Source: Mucilaginibacter_A sp965201005
GTDB taxonomy: Bacteria > Bacteroidota > Bacteroidia > Sphingobacteriales > Sphingobacteriaceae
Reading direction: 5' to 3'
Assembly (NCBI RefSeq): GCF_965201005.1
Contig: NZ_OZ241747.1
Coordinates: 2,418,001-2,482,000, forward strand
DNA length: 64,000 nt
A program made the position numbers and the translations under genes. The stretch's first letter is position 1, and the number at the start of each line of letters is the position of its first letter. Shown here one piece after another: positions 26,554 to 35,760 of the stretch. The notes under the pieces are model-generated. The model saw only the letters and a list, made by a program, of their open reading frames with translations. It was not told the DNA's origin and made no database searches.

Positions 26554-26743
26554 ATAAAACCTTTGTCTTACAAGCAGATATTGGTAGAAGTTTGGTTATG
26601 ATATTGGCTAAATTTTTGTAAATCTGCATTTCTGTACAAGCCTTATAATAGCTTTTATTAAGTAATAACAATGTTAAAAGTCATTAAAAAACAATGCCCT
26701 TTAATACGGGAGACTAAGATATGGATCTTTAATTTTTTTTAAA

Positions 26744-27718
26744 ATGAAGTTAGTAGCAATAGAAGAACATTTTCTAACAAAAGCAGTAAGGGATGACTGG
26801 AATAAATATACTGATGCGAATGACCCAACCGAAAAACTAAACTTGGGCGAAGTTGAAAAACGCCTGGAAGATATTGGCCATTCACGGATTAAACTTATGG
26901 ACGAAGCTGGCGTAGATGTTCAGGTGCTTTCACTTACAAGCCCAAGTTTGCATAATTTGGGAAGCGAAAGTATTAGTCTTGCTGTTCAAACTAACGATTA
27001 CGTAGCCGAAATTGTAAAGAAAACACCTGAAAGGTTTCAAGGTTTTTCTGCGTTGCCAATGTTTTCACCGAACGATGCTGTAAAAGAATTGGAACGCTCC
27101 GTGAAAAATCTTGACTTAAAAGGTGCAATGCTCTGCGGACGAACACGCGAGAAAAATTTAGACCATAAAGATTTTTGGGGAATCTTTGAATGTGCAGAAA
27201 CGCTCGGAGTCCCTTTGTTCATTCACCCGCAAATTCCGCAAAAAGCAGTTAGGGACATTTATTATTCAGGTTTTGACGAAATGACTGACCTTGCGTTTTC
27301 AACTTTTGGGCTTGGCTGGCATTACGAGTCAGGGATACAATTTGTCCGTTTGGTTTTAGCAAAAGTCTTTGACCGCTTCCCTAATCTTCAAATTATTCTT
27401 GGGCATTGGGGCGAAGTGATCTTATTTTATGCGGAACGATTGGCTTCGCTCAGCAAAGTTGCGAAGCTTGAAAAACCCTTTATTGATTACATACGCGAAA
27501 ACCTGTATGTAACAGCAAGCGGAATGTTCAGCCAATCCTACCTGCAACGTTCTATTGAAATTATCGGGACAGAACGCATACTTTTTTCAACAGATTATCC
27601 TTATCAATACCGACCAGGACGAGAAGCAAGAAGTTTTTTGGAAGCAACAGAATTAAGTAATGTAAATAAAGAAAAATTTGCTTTTGCGAATTGGGAACGT
27701 TTAACAGGCAAAAAATAA
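26744..27718 (+). CDS. Amidohydrolase-superfamily decarboxylase, gamma-resorcylate decarboxylase-like
   Basis: 324 residues. TIM-barrel metal enzyme of the ACMSD/gamma-resorcylate decarboxylase branch. Metal and catalytic residues of that branch are present: EEHF near residue 7 (Glu and His ligands), FIHPQ (His), ILGHWGE (His), and STDYPY (Asp). From family knowledge it would decarboxylate a hydroxybenzoate-type acid or hydrolyse a related ring product; substrate unproven. It stands alone, 190 bases after the AraC gene, with a wording unlike its neighbours (no dispersed word within it), so it may be acquired. Confidence 0.85.
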   Translation: MKLVAIEEHFLTKAVRDDWNKYTDANDPTEKLNLGEVEKRLEDIGHSRIKLMDEAGVDVQVLSLTSPSLHNLGSESISLAVQTNDYVAEIVKKTPERFQGFSALPMFSPNDAVKELERSVKNLDLKGAMLCGRTREKNLDHKDFWGIFECAETLGVPLFIHPQIPQKAVRDIYYSGFDEMTDLAFSTFGLGWHYESGIQFVRLVLAKVFDRFPNLQIILGHWGEVILFYAERLASLSKVAKLEKPFIDYIRENLYVTASGMFSQSYLQRSIEIIGTERILFSTDYPYQYRPGREARSFLEATELSNVNKEKFAFANWERLTGKK

Positions 27719-28134
27719 TATTATACAAAAACGGCTGGTAACATGGGGTTTGGCAATAGGCTGGCTGACGGAAGAGCAATCGGCTGCAAATCAATATCAG
27801 CAATAGTTCCAGCTTGACGGTATCTATTTAGCTATTACACATCAACAGCAGTTCGAGCCCGACATTCAATTTTCGGCCAAATTCAAAAGTGTTGGAGAAA
27901 TTTACAAAAACCAATATTCAATTTATAGAAATCACACAACATTGGTTTGGCAAAAAACCGGCCGATGAAATCATTGAACTTTTGTTTTACTATTGTGCTT
28001 CAATTTTAGCTAAAGAGTCAAAAATTTAATAGATAAAAAAAGCATTTTACATCCTTCCTCTAAATTGGACGAAAGAAACTGTATGGTAAAAGAAGCATCA
28101 AACAACTTCTCTTACCTGATTTCAAAATCCGGGT
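27719..28134. other. 416-base gap with a short open frame and two words
   Basis: No convincing gene. A 46-codon GTG frame at 27889-28029 (VLEKFTKTNIQFIEITQHWF…) could be the tail of a lost gene. Words at 28032-28045 (one mismatch) and 28085-28098 (exact), both plus strand, lie between the convergent decarboxylase and inositol-phosphatase genes. Confidence 0.45.
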
Positions 28135-28929
28135 TTACTTCCTGAACGCAAACAAAATCTTGTTCAATAATTCCTGACTAATCTTTCCATTGGTAGCAAT
28201 TACATCACGGCTTTTAAGCATGTTACTTCCTCCGGAAAAATCAAAAACCTGTCCGCCAGCTTGTTTCATAATGATAATACCGGCAGCCATATCGTAATCG
28301 TTTAAGTTGTATTCGTAATAAGCATCAAAACGGCCGCAGGCGGTATAAGCCAGATCAACCGCGGCAGAACCTAAACGGCGCAAACCGTGTGTGCTTTGGA
28401 TCAAATCTTTAAACAAATTCAGATAGGCATCTGCTTTTTCAAAATTGTAATACGGAAAACCGGTTGCCACCAAACTATCGGCCAAAGTTGGTTTATCAGA
28501 AACATGGATTTCTTTGCCGTTGAGGTAAGCCGGCGCGTCTTTCCAGGCATAAAAACATTCGTCCTGATTGATCTCGTAAACTACACCGAGAACCAGTTCT
28601 TCGTATTCTTTCAAGGCGATGCTTACCGAATAAACGGGCAAACCATGTATAAAATTTGTCGTCCCGTCCAGCGGGTCAATCACCCAATTGTATTGCAATG
28701 CTGTTTTTACCACTGTTTTTTCTTCGGTGATGAAACCGGCCCCGGGCAAAAGCTGCTGCAATTTGGCCACGATCATTTCTTCGGAAGTTTTATCTACATA
28801 AGAAACCATATCGTTTAAACCTTTAAACTCGATTTTATCGGCACGGAATTTCCCGGCTTCGGTACGGATAAAACTGCCGGCTTCTTTGGCCAGCGCAACT
28901 ACTTCCAGGCACAATCTGTCTAAATTCAT
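28135..28929 (-). CDS. suhB: Inositol-monophosphatase family phosphatase
   Basis: 264 residues. Mg-dependent, lithium-sensitive phosphatase fold: metal-binding Glu in EEKT, DPLDGTTNFIHG, and a C-terminal NDYDMAAG in place of the usual WDxAAG. Hydrolyses inositol-1-phosphate or related sugar/nucleotide phosphates (CysQ-like activity cannot be excluded). Its ATG overlaps the gtrA stop as ATGA, so it is translationally coupled within lgt-gtrA-suhB. A dispersed word at 28698-28711 encodes VKTA. Confidence 0.88.
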   Translation of the reverse strand: MNLDRLCLEVVALAKEAGSFIRTEAGKFRADKIEFKGLNDMVSYVDKTSEEMIVAKLQQLLPGAGFITEEKTVVKTALQYNWVIDPLDGTTNFIHGLPVYSVSIALKEYEELVLGVVYEINQDECFYAWKDAPAYLNGKEIHVSDKPTLADSLVATGFPYYNFEKADAYLNLFKDLIQSTHGLRRLGSAAVDLAYTACGRFDAYYEYNLNDYDMAAGIIIMKQAGGQVFDFSGGSNMLKSRDVIATNGKISQELLNKILFAFRK

Positions 28930-29390
28930 TTGGGATTTCTTTTTATGTTGAAGGAAAAAAACTTATGGACAAAATAACTGGCAATGCCCAAACTTAAAGC
29001 TGCAAGAACACGCGCCAGCGGCGGATATAAGTTAAATAAGCTTACAAAAATGCGTAGCAAACCTAAATTTGCAAAAAAACCCAGGATAGCTACACTTGCA
29101 AACCTGAAAAACTGTTTTCCGGCAGCAAGCTTGGAATTTGTAAAAACAAAAAATTTAGTCAGCAAAAAGTTACAACCAATTTGTACGATATAGGAAATAA
29201 AAAGCGCCGTTACATCCCCTGAAAATGTGTAATTGAAGATGTGTGTATTGTGGTATTTAAAATAATTATGATAACTGATAAAATAGATTAAAGCATCTAA
29301 AATAAACCCAACGCCGTTAGAAAGCATGAAACGGACAACCTCATTTTTCAGGAGTTTTTTAAAGGTTCGGTTTTTGATCTGAACGGCCAT
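28926..29390 (-). CDS. GtrA-family membrane protein
   Basis: 154 residues with four predicted membrane helices: FMLSNGVGFILDALIYFIS, VTALFISYIVQIGCNFLLTKFFVF, FASVAILGFFANLGLLRIFV, VLAALSLGIASYFVHKFFSF. GtrA proteins are thought to flip polyprenyl-linked sugars. Overlaps both neighbours by ATGA, so made as a unit with lgt and the phosphatase. A second, separate GtrA gene is at 40227. Confidence 0.88.
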   Translation of the reverse strand: MAVQIKNRTFKKLLKNEVVRFMLSNGVGFILDALIYFISYHNYFKYHNTHIFNYTFSGDVTALFISYIVQIGCNFLLTKFFVFTNSKLAAGKQFFRFASVAILGFFANLGLLRIFVSLFNLYPPLARVLAALSLGIASYFVHKFFSFNIKRNPK

Positions 29391-30556
29391 CAGCTGATAA
29401 CGGGCGTACTTCTTTTATGCCTTAAAAATGCGGAAACGATCATGATCAATCCCCAGATCAACAAAACAGCCGAGATAAATTCTGCTTGTGTAAAAGCAAT
29501 CCCGGCAACGTGATATTTGGTGTTTACACGGATCAATTCAATGCAAAAACGCTCTATACCATTCAAAATCAGATAAATGCCAAACATCAGACCCGGCGTT
29601 TTGATATATTTCCGCAGCCACCACAAAAACAGGAACAAACCGATGCAAACCACAGATTCGTAAAAGGATGTTGGGTAAACCGGTTGTGGCAAAATATGGC
29701 AAAACCGGCCAACGCAATCCGGAATTTGCACGCCTTCATCGCCCACGTTGTGCGGGAAACGGAACGCCCATACCCAATCCGGTGCCCAACTGAGCCAATT
29801 TGGTTTTGGGGCGAGGTTAACGATCCCCCAATCGCCATCGCCGGAAAGCTGGCAGCCGATCCGGCCAACGCCGTAAGCAATCATCATTCCGGGCGAACCA
29901 ATGTCTGCCATGTGGATGAGCTTGATGCCATGTTTATGCGCAATGTACATTACTGCTGCACCGCCGCAAATCAGTCCGCCGTAAAAAGTCAAACCGCTGA
30001 AACCAATCAGCATCCCAACCGGGTCACGGATCAGTTCGTTCCAGTTTTCCAGCCCATTAAACAGTTTGGCACCGGCAAATCCCCAAAAAGCGGCCCAAAC
30101 CAGCATCGTGCCCATCAATTCGTACGGGTGCACAGTTACTTCTTCGGTTTTGGGCTGAGATAATGCTGTTTTTTTCTTCTCCGCATAAGCCCAATAACCC
30201 AAAAGTATAGCCAGTACGATCCCGCCTAACCAGCTGCCACGCGTAGAAAGCAGGAACTCCTGCGGGTTGGCCACCAACATTTGGTAGTTAAAAACAGCAT
30301 CGAGCAATTTATATCCAAGAAAAAAACCAAAAACTGCATTGGTGGCCAGTTCGGCAACAGAAGCCTGCTCGCCAATTGTAACGCGTTTTTTAAATGGATG
30401 GATGTAGCCGAGGCGTTCTTTCCGCTTCATTTCCTGCTCAAAAGCCCAGTAAGAAACGATAAAAGCCAGGGCCACAAAAAAACCAAACGTTTGAATGGGA
30501 AGCGGAATATTGATGCCGGTGAGATACCGGATAAGATCGGTTATGGTTGGGAACAT
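29390..30556 (-). CDS. lgt: Prolipoprotein diacylglyceryl transferase
   Basis: 388 residues, longer than the usual 270-290 because of an extended loop and C-terminus. Transfers diacylglycerol from phosphatidylglycerol to the lipobox Cys of prolipoproteins. Family landmarks: HPYELMGTML, GLTFYGGLICG, and the essential-Arg signature YGVGRIGCQLSGDGDWG, where the canonical GNFxNxE is replaced by CQLSGDGD, as in a divergent Bacteroidota Lgt branch. About seven membrane helices. Words are present inside (30287-30300) and near the 3' end (29406-29419, one mismatch, followed by a CCTTAAAAATG arm), so the last residues look built from a repeat arm. Confidence 0.88.
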   Translation of the reverse strand: MFPTITDLIRYLTGINIPLPIQTFGFFVALAFIVSYWAFEQEMKRKERLGYIHPFKKRVTIGEQASVAELATNAVFGFFLGYKLLDAVFNYQMLVANPQEFLLSTRGSWLGGIVLAILLGYWAYAEKKKTALSQPKTEEVTVHPYELMGTMLVWAAFWGFAGAKLFNGLENWNELIRDPVGMLIGFSGLTFYGGLICGGAAVMYIAHKHGIKLIHMADIGSPGMMIAYGVGRIGCQLSGDGDWGIVNLAPKPNWLSWAPDWVWAFRFPHNVGDEGVQIPDCVGRFCHILPQPVYPTSFYESVVCIGLFLFLWWLRKYIKTPGLMFGIYLILNGIERFCIELIRVNTKYHVAGIAFTQAEFISAVLLIWGLIMIVSAFLRHKRSTPVIS

Positions 30557-30583
30557 GTGCTCAGTTTTTGAGCGAAGATAAAA

Positions 30584-31903
30584 CTAATGCACCAGAATTT
30601 CTGCTGTTTCCTCAATTTCCATATCACCAGACGCAGCAATGGCCGTTAGCAAAACCGGGCGTATTTCGTTCACCATCAACGGATCGTAAACGGTTTCAAT
30701 TTTAACATAATTTCTGGTGAAACCATGCATCAAGCCATTATTGGTTTCCCGCTCAAAAAGCACATCAGCCGGTTTTCCCACCTGCGATCCGTAAAAAGCC
30801 CTGCGTTTTTTATCGGATAAAATATGGAGCATTTTACTGCGATCGGCACGGGTAGAACCCGGGACTACGCCCTGCATTTCGGCCGCCAGTGTATTTTCCC
30901 GTTCAGAATAAGTAAAAACATGCAGGTAAGAAACCGGCAACTCGTTCAAAAAATTGTACGTATCAATAAAATCTTCACGTGTTTCATCAGGGAAACCTAC
31001 AATCACATCCACACCAATGCAGCAATCAGGCATTAACTCCTTGATCTTAGCAATGCGTTCTACATACAATTCGCGCTTGTAACGACGACGCATCAAACTC
31101 AAAATTTTGTTGGAACCGGATTGCAGCGGAATATGAAAATGCGGCACAAAGCGTTTGGAAACGGCTACAAAAGTGATGATTTCGTCCGTTAATAAATTGG
31201 GTTCAATGGAGGAAATGCGGATGCGGTCAATACCTTCTACTTCATCCAAAGCTTTGATCAGATCGATAAATTTATATTGACGAACGCCATTGATCAAACC
31301 AAAATCGCCCAGATTTACGCCGGTCAGCACGATTTCCTTCACCCCGGAAAAAGCGATTTCCTGTGCCTGTTTAATCACATTGCCAATGGTATCGCTCCTG
31401 CTTGCACCGCGCGCCATCGGAATCGTGCAGAAAGAACAGGAATAATCGCAGCCGTCCTGCACTTTCAAAAAAGTACGCGTACGATCGCCGAAAGAATAGG
31501 AAGGAATAAACTGGTTTGCTTCTTTTACCGGCTGATTATAAACCAACGCTTTCGGGTTTTTGCTGAGATCGGTAATGTGCTGCACCAACTGAAATTTTTC
31601 CGCAGCACCCAAAACTAAATCCACCCCTTCAATTTCAGCAATTTCTTTCGGCTTTAATTGTGCATAGCAACCCACAATCGCCACGTAAGCCAGCGGAGAA
31701 ATTTTCAATGCTTCTTTTACCACCTTTTTACACTTGCGATCGGCATTTTCTGTAACCGAACAGGTATTGATTACATAAACATCAGCCTGATCGGTAAAGT
31801 TAACTACTTCATAATCAGCTTGTTTAAACTGCCTGCCGATAGCAGAAGTTTCTGAATAATTGAGCTTGCAACCCAAAGTGTAAAAGGCAACTTTTTTGTT
31901 CAT
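30584..31903 (-). CDS. mtaB: tRNA N6-threonylcarbamoyladenosine methylthiotransferase MtaB
   Basis: About 439 residues from 31903 (NKKVAFYTLGCKLNYSE). The frame is open to an ATG at 31943-31945, but that ATG lies in a dispersed word and would add 14 odd residues. Three Cys for the first 4Fe-4S cluster (GCKLN, NTCSVT, VGCYAQ), radical-SAM Cys triad CDYSCSFC, and a C-terminal TRAM-like domain. Converts t6A37 to ms2t6A37 in ANN-decoding tRNAs. Word copies inside at 31708-31721 (VKEA, in a helix aligning without a gap to homologues) and, with one mismatch, at 31516-31529. Confidence 0.93.
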   Translation of the reverse strand: MNKKVAFYTLGCKLNYSETSAIGRQFKQADYEVVNFTDQADVYVINTCSVTENADRKCKKVVKEALKISPLAYVAIVGCYAQLKPKEIAEIEGVDLVLGAAEKFQLVQHITDLSKNPKALVYNQPVKEANQFIPSYSFGDRTRTFLKVQDGCDYSCSFCTIPMARGASRSDTIGNVIKQAQEIAFSGVKEIVLTGVNLGDFGLINGVRQYKFIDLIKALDEVEGIDRIRISSIEPNLLTDEIITFVAVSKRFVPHFHIPLQSGSNKILSLMRRRYKRELYVERIAKIKELMPDCCIGVDVIVGFPDETREDFIDTYNFLNELPVSYLHVFTYSERENTLAAEMQGVVPGSTRADRSKMLHILSDKKRRAFYGSQVGKPADVLFERETNNGLMHGFTRNYVKIETVYDPLMVNEIRPVLLTAIAASGDMEIEETAEILVH

Positions 31904-31931
31904 GACGTGGCCGCAAAGATAAAAAATATAG

Positions 31932-31945
31932 GGTAAAAGAAGCAT
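31932..31945 (+). repeat. Single dispersed word upstream of mtaB
   Basis: Exact word, 29 bases before the mtaB start. Between them, on the minus strand, TATCTTTG (about 31916-31923) matches a -7 box. Confidence 0.7.
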
Positions 31946-32049
31946 TCGGTCCTATCGACCGGATGTAGAAATCTTATCAGATCAAAAAATCCTGACATCT
32001 GTTTAATAAAGATTTGGCCTTGTCTTTAAAACGACAAGATAGAAATTGC

Positions 32050-32622
32050 CTACTTCACCCCTTCGCTCCAGCGGTAGGTTTCGTGCTCCAGCCCGGCCAG
32101 ATCTATAATGCGGTTTACTACCGTCATGGCTACTTCTTCAATCGTTTTCGGGCGACTGTAAAAGGACGGAACCGCCGGACAAATAATCCCGCCAGCTTCG
32201 GTAATGGTTTGCATGTTGCGGATATGGATTAGGTTGAGCGGCGTATCCCGGGCAACCAAAATCAGTTTTCGGCGTTCTTTCAGGATCACATCTGCAGCGC
32301 GTGTAGTCAGATCGTTGGAAATCCCGGCTGCAATCCGTCCTAAAGTCCCCATAGAGCAAGGCACAATAATCATCGTGTCAAAACGCGCCGAACCAGATGC
32401 AAACGGTGCCCAGAAATCAGCTTTGTTATAAATTTTGAAAGGCAGCTTTTGGTAACTTTCATCATCCAGCTCAAACCTCCAAACATCGCGCGCATTGTCT
32501 GACATTACGATGCCTACTTCCTGTATCTGATCTTGCAAAACCTGCAGTTTTTCCAGCAACAATTTGGCATAAACGGATCCGCTGGCACCGGTAATGGCAA
32601 CTATGATTTTTTTCTTCATCAA
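32050..32622 (-). CDS. ubiX: UbiX-type flavin prenyltransferase
   Basis: 190 residues. Makes prenylated FMN, the cofactor of UbiD decarboxylases. Flavoprotein fold with N-terminal AITGASGSVYAKLL, FASGSARFDTMIIVPCSMGTLGRIAAGIS (the conserved PCS/MGT stretch) and VARDTPLNLIHIRNM. A UbiD partner is not in the window; the gamma-resorcylate-type decarboxylase at 26744 does not use this cofactor. The start codon follows immediately after a dispersed-word arm. Confidence 0.93.
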   Translation of the reverse strand: MMKKKIIVAITGASGSVYAKLLLEKLQVLQDQIQEVGIVMSDNARDVWRFELDDESYQKLPFKIYNKADFWAPFASGSARFDTMIIVPCSMGTLGRIAAGISNDLTTRAADVILKERRKLILVARDTPLNLIHIRNMQTITEAGGIICPAVPSFYSRPKTIEEVAMTVVNRIIDLAGLEHETYRWSEGVK

Positions 32623-32715
32623 TTTTTAGGTGGTAAAAACAGCATCATTGTTTCAAATCTTTTTCATTTAACAACCAGATAATCCAAGTCAATTTTTAGG
32701 TGGTAAAAACAGCAT
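32622..32715 (+). repeat. Direct duplication of word, arm and flank
   Basis: Two plus-strand ACAG-type words (32632-32645, 32702-32715), each preceded by TCAATTTTTAGGTGG and exactly 70 bases apart. Sequence after each is also similar for about 45 bases (…CATCAxTGTTTCA… AACxxGATAATCC), the second copy being the 3' end of ppx. Confidence 0.75.
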
Positions 32716-33596
32716 CACTGTTTCAGGTTTTCTTCAATCAGCAACTGGATAATCCCATCTACCATGCCCACTTTCGGCACTAGGATATTTTTAATGCCTG
32801 CCCATTTCATCACCGTAATAAAAATCAGTGCAGCCGGGATAATTACGTCGGCACGGTCATTGTTCAAGCCTAAAACCTGGATACGGTCTTTTAAAGAATA
32901 AGAACTCAAATGATGATGCAAACTTTTTAACTTATTGAAAGACATTGGTTTACCTTCTTTTTCTTCGGATAGTTTAAACAGCTTATTGATGTTTCCGCCT
33001 GTGCCGATGCCGGTTATATCTTTATAAGCTTTGGTTTTGGCCGTTAGAAACTGCTCCATTTCTTTCCAGGTTTCGGCTTTGTCCTGATTGTCCAAAATCC
33101 GGATGGTGCCGATATTGAAAGATTGTGAGGCTACCAAAACGCCGTCTGAAAAAAACGATAATTCTGTACTTCCGCCGCCTACATCAATGTATAAATAGTT
33201 CTTTTTCCGATCTAATCTTTCTTCAAAATGGCTGGCGTAAATGATATTGGCTTCGCGCTGCCCGGCTACAATTTCCAAATTGATACCGGCATTTTTCTGC
33301 ACCTCATGCACAATTTCCTGTCCGTTTGCCGCTTCCCGCATGGCCGAAGTGGCGCAGGCTAAGTATTTTGTCACGCCGTAAACATCCATCAGGTTTTTAA
33401 ATGCCGACATCGTTTTGACCAGGTTTTCCACTTTTTTTGTAGAAATATTTTGGTCGATAAAAGCATCATCGCCCAAACGCAAAGGCACACGGATGAGCGT
33501 ATTTTTTTTAAAAGTAACCGGATTTGCCGTTTCCATTACATCCGCGATCAGCAGGCGCACGGCGTTAGAACCAATATCAATAGCAGCGTATCTCAA
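32715..33596 (-). CDS. ppx: Exopolyphosphatase, Ppx/GppA family
   Basis: 293 residues, the short form lacking the C-terminal HD domain. Sugar-kinase/Hsp70-like ATPase fold with IDIGSNAVRLLIADV at the N-terminus, the phosphate loop YIDVGGGSTELSFF, and GIGTGGNINKL. Releases phosphate from polyphosphate or pppGpp. Four bases after ppk1 on the same strand, giving a ppk1-ppx operon. Its stop codon TGA shares a base with a dispersed word. Confidence 0.92.
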   Translation of the reverse strand: MRYAAIDIGSNAVRLLIADVMETANPVTFKKNTLIRVPLRLGDDAFIDQNISTKKVENLVKTMSAFKNLMDVYGVTKYLACATSAMREAANGQEIVHEVQKNAGINLEIVAGQREANIIYASHFEERLDRKKNYLYIDVGGGSTELSFFSDGVLVASQSFNIGTIRILDNQDKAETWKEMEQFLTAKTKAYKDITGIGTGGNINKLFKLSEEKEGKPMSFNKLKSLHHHLSSYSLKDRIQVLGLNNDRADVIIPAALIFITVMKWAGIKNILVPKVGMVDGIIQLLIEENLKQ

Positions 33597-33600
33597 AATT

Positions 33601-35655
33601 TTATTTCTTCTGTTTCAAATAATTGTAAATATCAAATTGCGACCTTATCCTGGTCTTTTCGTCTGATTTATGGTAACGGTTATTGTTCAGGCTGTTGATT
33701 TCCCTGGCTTTGGTATTATCGTGCAGCTGGATATCGATCATATCACGCACTTCTTTCTTCAGATATTTGTCTAAAATGGGGAAACCAACTTCTACCCGAT
33801 GATCCAGATTCCGCGTCATCAAATCAGACGAAGTTAAAAAAACCTCTTCCCTTCCGCCATCTGCAAAAATATAAACGCGGGCATGTTCCAGGTATTTATC
33901 TACAATGCTGATCACTTCAATATTTTCGCTAAAACCTTTTACGCCCGGCACCAAACAACACATCCCGCGGATAATCAGCTTGATTTTTACACCGGCATTA
34001 CTGGCTTTATACAGATAAGCAATCATGTTTTCATCAGCCAAACTATTCATTTTCAAGATGATATATGCCGGAATGCGTTTTTTGGCATTGGAAATTTCGC
34101 GGTCGATAAACTTGTACAATAACTGTCGAGAATCAATTGGGGAAACCAACAGGTTTTTAATCCCCTGCGGAACGGTGTTTTTTTGCAGTGCATCAAAAAT
34201 GGCCACCAAACTCAGCGTAATTTTTTTATTGGCCGTAAGCAAGGTATGATCGGCATATATTTTTGCTGTTTTTTCATTATAATTTCCGGTAGATAAACAG
34301 GCATAATAAGCAATTTTCTTGTTTTCCATCCGCTTTACCAAACAAATTTTGGAGTGCACTTTATAACCCGAAACGCCGTAAATCACTTTTACACCCTCTT
34401 CCTCCAATCGGCGGCTCCAAAAAATATTGGCCTGTTCATCAAAACGGGCTTTCAGTTCTACCAAGCAATGCACCGTTTTACCATTTTTGGCGGCATTGGT
34501 CAGCGCGTTGATTATGCGCGAATTCTCGGCCAGCCGGTAAAGGGTTATGCTGATTTCTTTTACGTTCGGATCAATAGCGGCTTCACGCAAAAAATGGATG
34601 ATGTAATCAAAAGACTGGTACGGCGTGCTGATCAAAAAATCCCGCTTGCTGATCATGCCCAGCAAACTCTTGCCAAAAGATAAATCAGGGACCTGCAATG
34701 ATGGCAGTTTGGGATATTCCAATTCGGGCCGGCCAACGTTCGGGAAACTGATAAAATCCTTAAAATTGTGGTAGCGGCTTCCGGGGATCAAACTATCGGC
34801 CGTAAGCTGCAATTTCCGCACTAAATAAGAAAGCATGTCCAGCGGCATTTCCGTATCGTACAGCATCCGCATTGGTTTGCCTTTTTTACGTTTCTGCAGG
34901 CTTTTGGTAAGCGATTCGATAAATTTTTCGCTCACTTCTTTATCCAGGTCCAATTCTGCATCGCGCGTAAGCTGAATAGAATAGGCTTCAACTAAGTCAT
35001 AATCAAAAATAAAAAAGATATCATCCAAACAGTAGCGGATAATATCATCCAGCAAAATAATGAATTTAAGCTGATTGGTTTCGGGCAAAACCAAAAAACG
35101 CGACATATTTTCCGGGATTTCGATCAGGGCCAGCTTGGCATTGCTTTCGTCATCGGTTTTGCTCAGCCGCACAAAAAAATATAACGCCTGATCTTTCAAT
35201 TCGGGTATTGGCGTTTGCTTGTTCAGCATAATCGGCACTACGTTGGAAAGCAGTTTTTCCCGAAAATAATTTTTAACAAAAGTGCCGCGCGCTACATTCA
35301 ACTGTTTGTCGTCCAGGATAAAAATCTTCTCTTCGGCCAGTTTTTTCAGGATGATGTTTTCGTACAGGTTGTTGAACTTTTTTTCTTCCTTGATAACTAA
35401 GTTTTTGATCTGACTTAATACTTTACGCGGGTTATAGCCTAAAATTTCTTTGGCTTTCTCGTTCAGGTTGGCCAAACGGTTTAAAGTGGCCACTCGGACG
35501 CGGTAAAATTCGTCCATGTTGGAAGAAAAGATGGCCAGAAAACGAACCCTTTCAATTAGCGGAACGGCCTCATCTGCAGCTTCCTGCAAAACACGGTCAT
35601 TAAAATACAACCAACTAATTTCACGGTTGGTTAAAGGGATATGTTTGGAATTCAT
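33601..35655 (-). CDS. ppk1: Polyphosphate kinase 1
   Basis: 684 residues, full length. Reversibly polymerises ATP gamma-phosphate into polyphosphate. N domain (REISWLYFNDRVLQEA; FLAIFSSNMDEFYRVR), head domain, and the two phospholipase-D-like catalytic domains: KVHSKICLVKR with the autophosphorylated His, and EHARVYIFADGG with the second essential His. Directly followed by ppx. Confidence 0.96.
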   Translation of the reverse strand: MNSKHIPLTNREISWLYFNDRVLQEAADEAVPLIERVRFLAIFSSNMDEFYRVRVATLNRLANLNEKAKEILGYNPRKVLSQIKNLVIKEEKKFNNLYENIILKKLAEEKIFILDDKQLNVARGTFVKNYFREKLLSNVVPIMLNKQTPIPELKDQALYFFVRLSKTDDESNAKLALIEIPENMSRFLVLPETNQLKFIILLDDIIRYCLDDIFFIFDYDLVEAYSIQLTRDAELDLDKEVSEKFIESLTKSLQKRKKGKPMRMLYDTEMPLDMLSYLVRKLQLTADSLIPGSRYHNFKDFISFPNVGRPELEYPKLPSLQVPDLSFGKSLLGMISKRDFLISTPYQSFDYIIHFLREAAIDPNVKEISITLYRLAENSRIINALTNAAKNGKTVHCLVELKARFDEQANIFWSRRLEEEGVKVIYGVSGYKVHSKICLVKRMENKKIAYYACLSTGNYNEKTAKIYADHTLLTANKKITLSLVAIFDALQKNTVPQGIKNLLVSPIDSRQLLYKFIDREISNAKKRIPAYIILKMNSLADENMIAYLYKASNAGVKIKLIIRGMCCLVPGVKGFSENIEVISIVDKYLEHARVYIFADGGREEVFLTSSDLMTRNLDHRVEVGFPILDKYLKKEVRDMIDIQLHDNTKAREINSLNNNRYHKSDEKTRIRSQFDIYNYLKQKK

Positions 35656-35668
35656 AACATACTAACAA

Positions 35669-35699
35669 CAAAAAATTCCCGGATGGTTGTGCCGGGAAT
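35669..35699 (-). terminator. Terminator of the H1-like gene
   Basis: Stem ATTCCCGG (35675-35682) with CCGGGAAT (35692-35699), 9-base loop; on the minus strand it is followed by TTTTTTG. It lies between the H1-like gene and ppk1, both minus strand, so ppk1 should have its own promoter. Confidence 0.8.
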
Positions 35700-35760
35700 G
35701 TAAAAATCAGTATCTGATTGTTAACGGGTCCGTAACAAATCAATAATAAAACACTTTAGT

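Noticed and set aside
27730..27780. Recombination-site-like sequence (GGCTGGTAACATGGGGTTTG) after the decarboxylase gene
   Set aside because: Reminiscent of cassette-type attachment sites, but I could not find the paired inner and outer boxes, and there is no integrase in the window.
27889..28029. 46-codon GTG open frame
   Set aside because: Too short, no recognised family, no promoter. Kept only as part of the gap description.
31904..31945. N-terminal extension of mtaB from the upstream ATG
   Set aside because: The ATG is part of a dispersed word and the extra residues (MLLLPYIFYLCGHV) are not seen in the family; the methylthiotransferase domain starts at NKKVAFYTLGCK.
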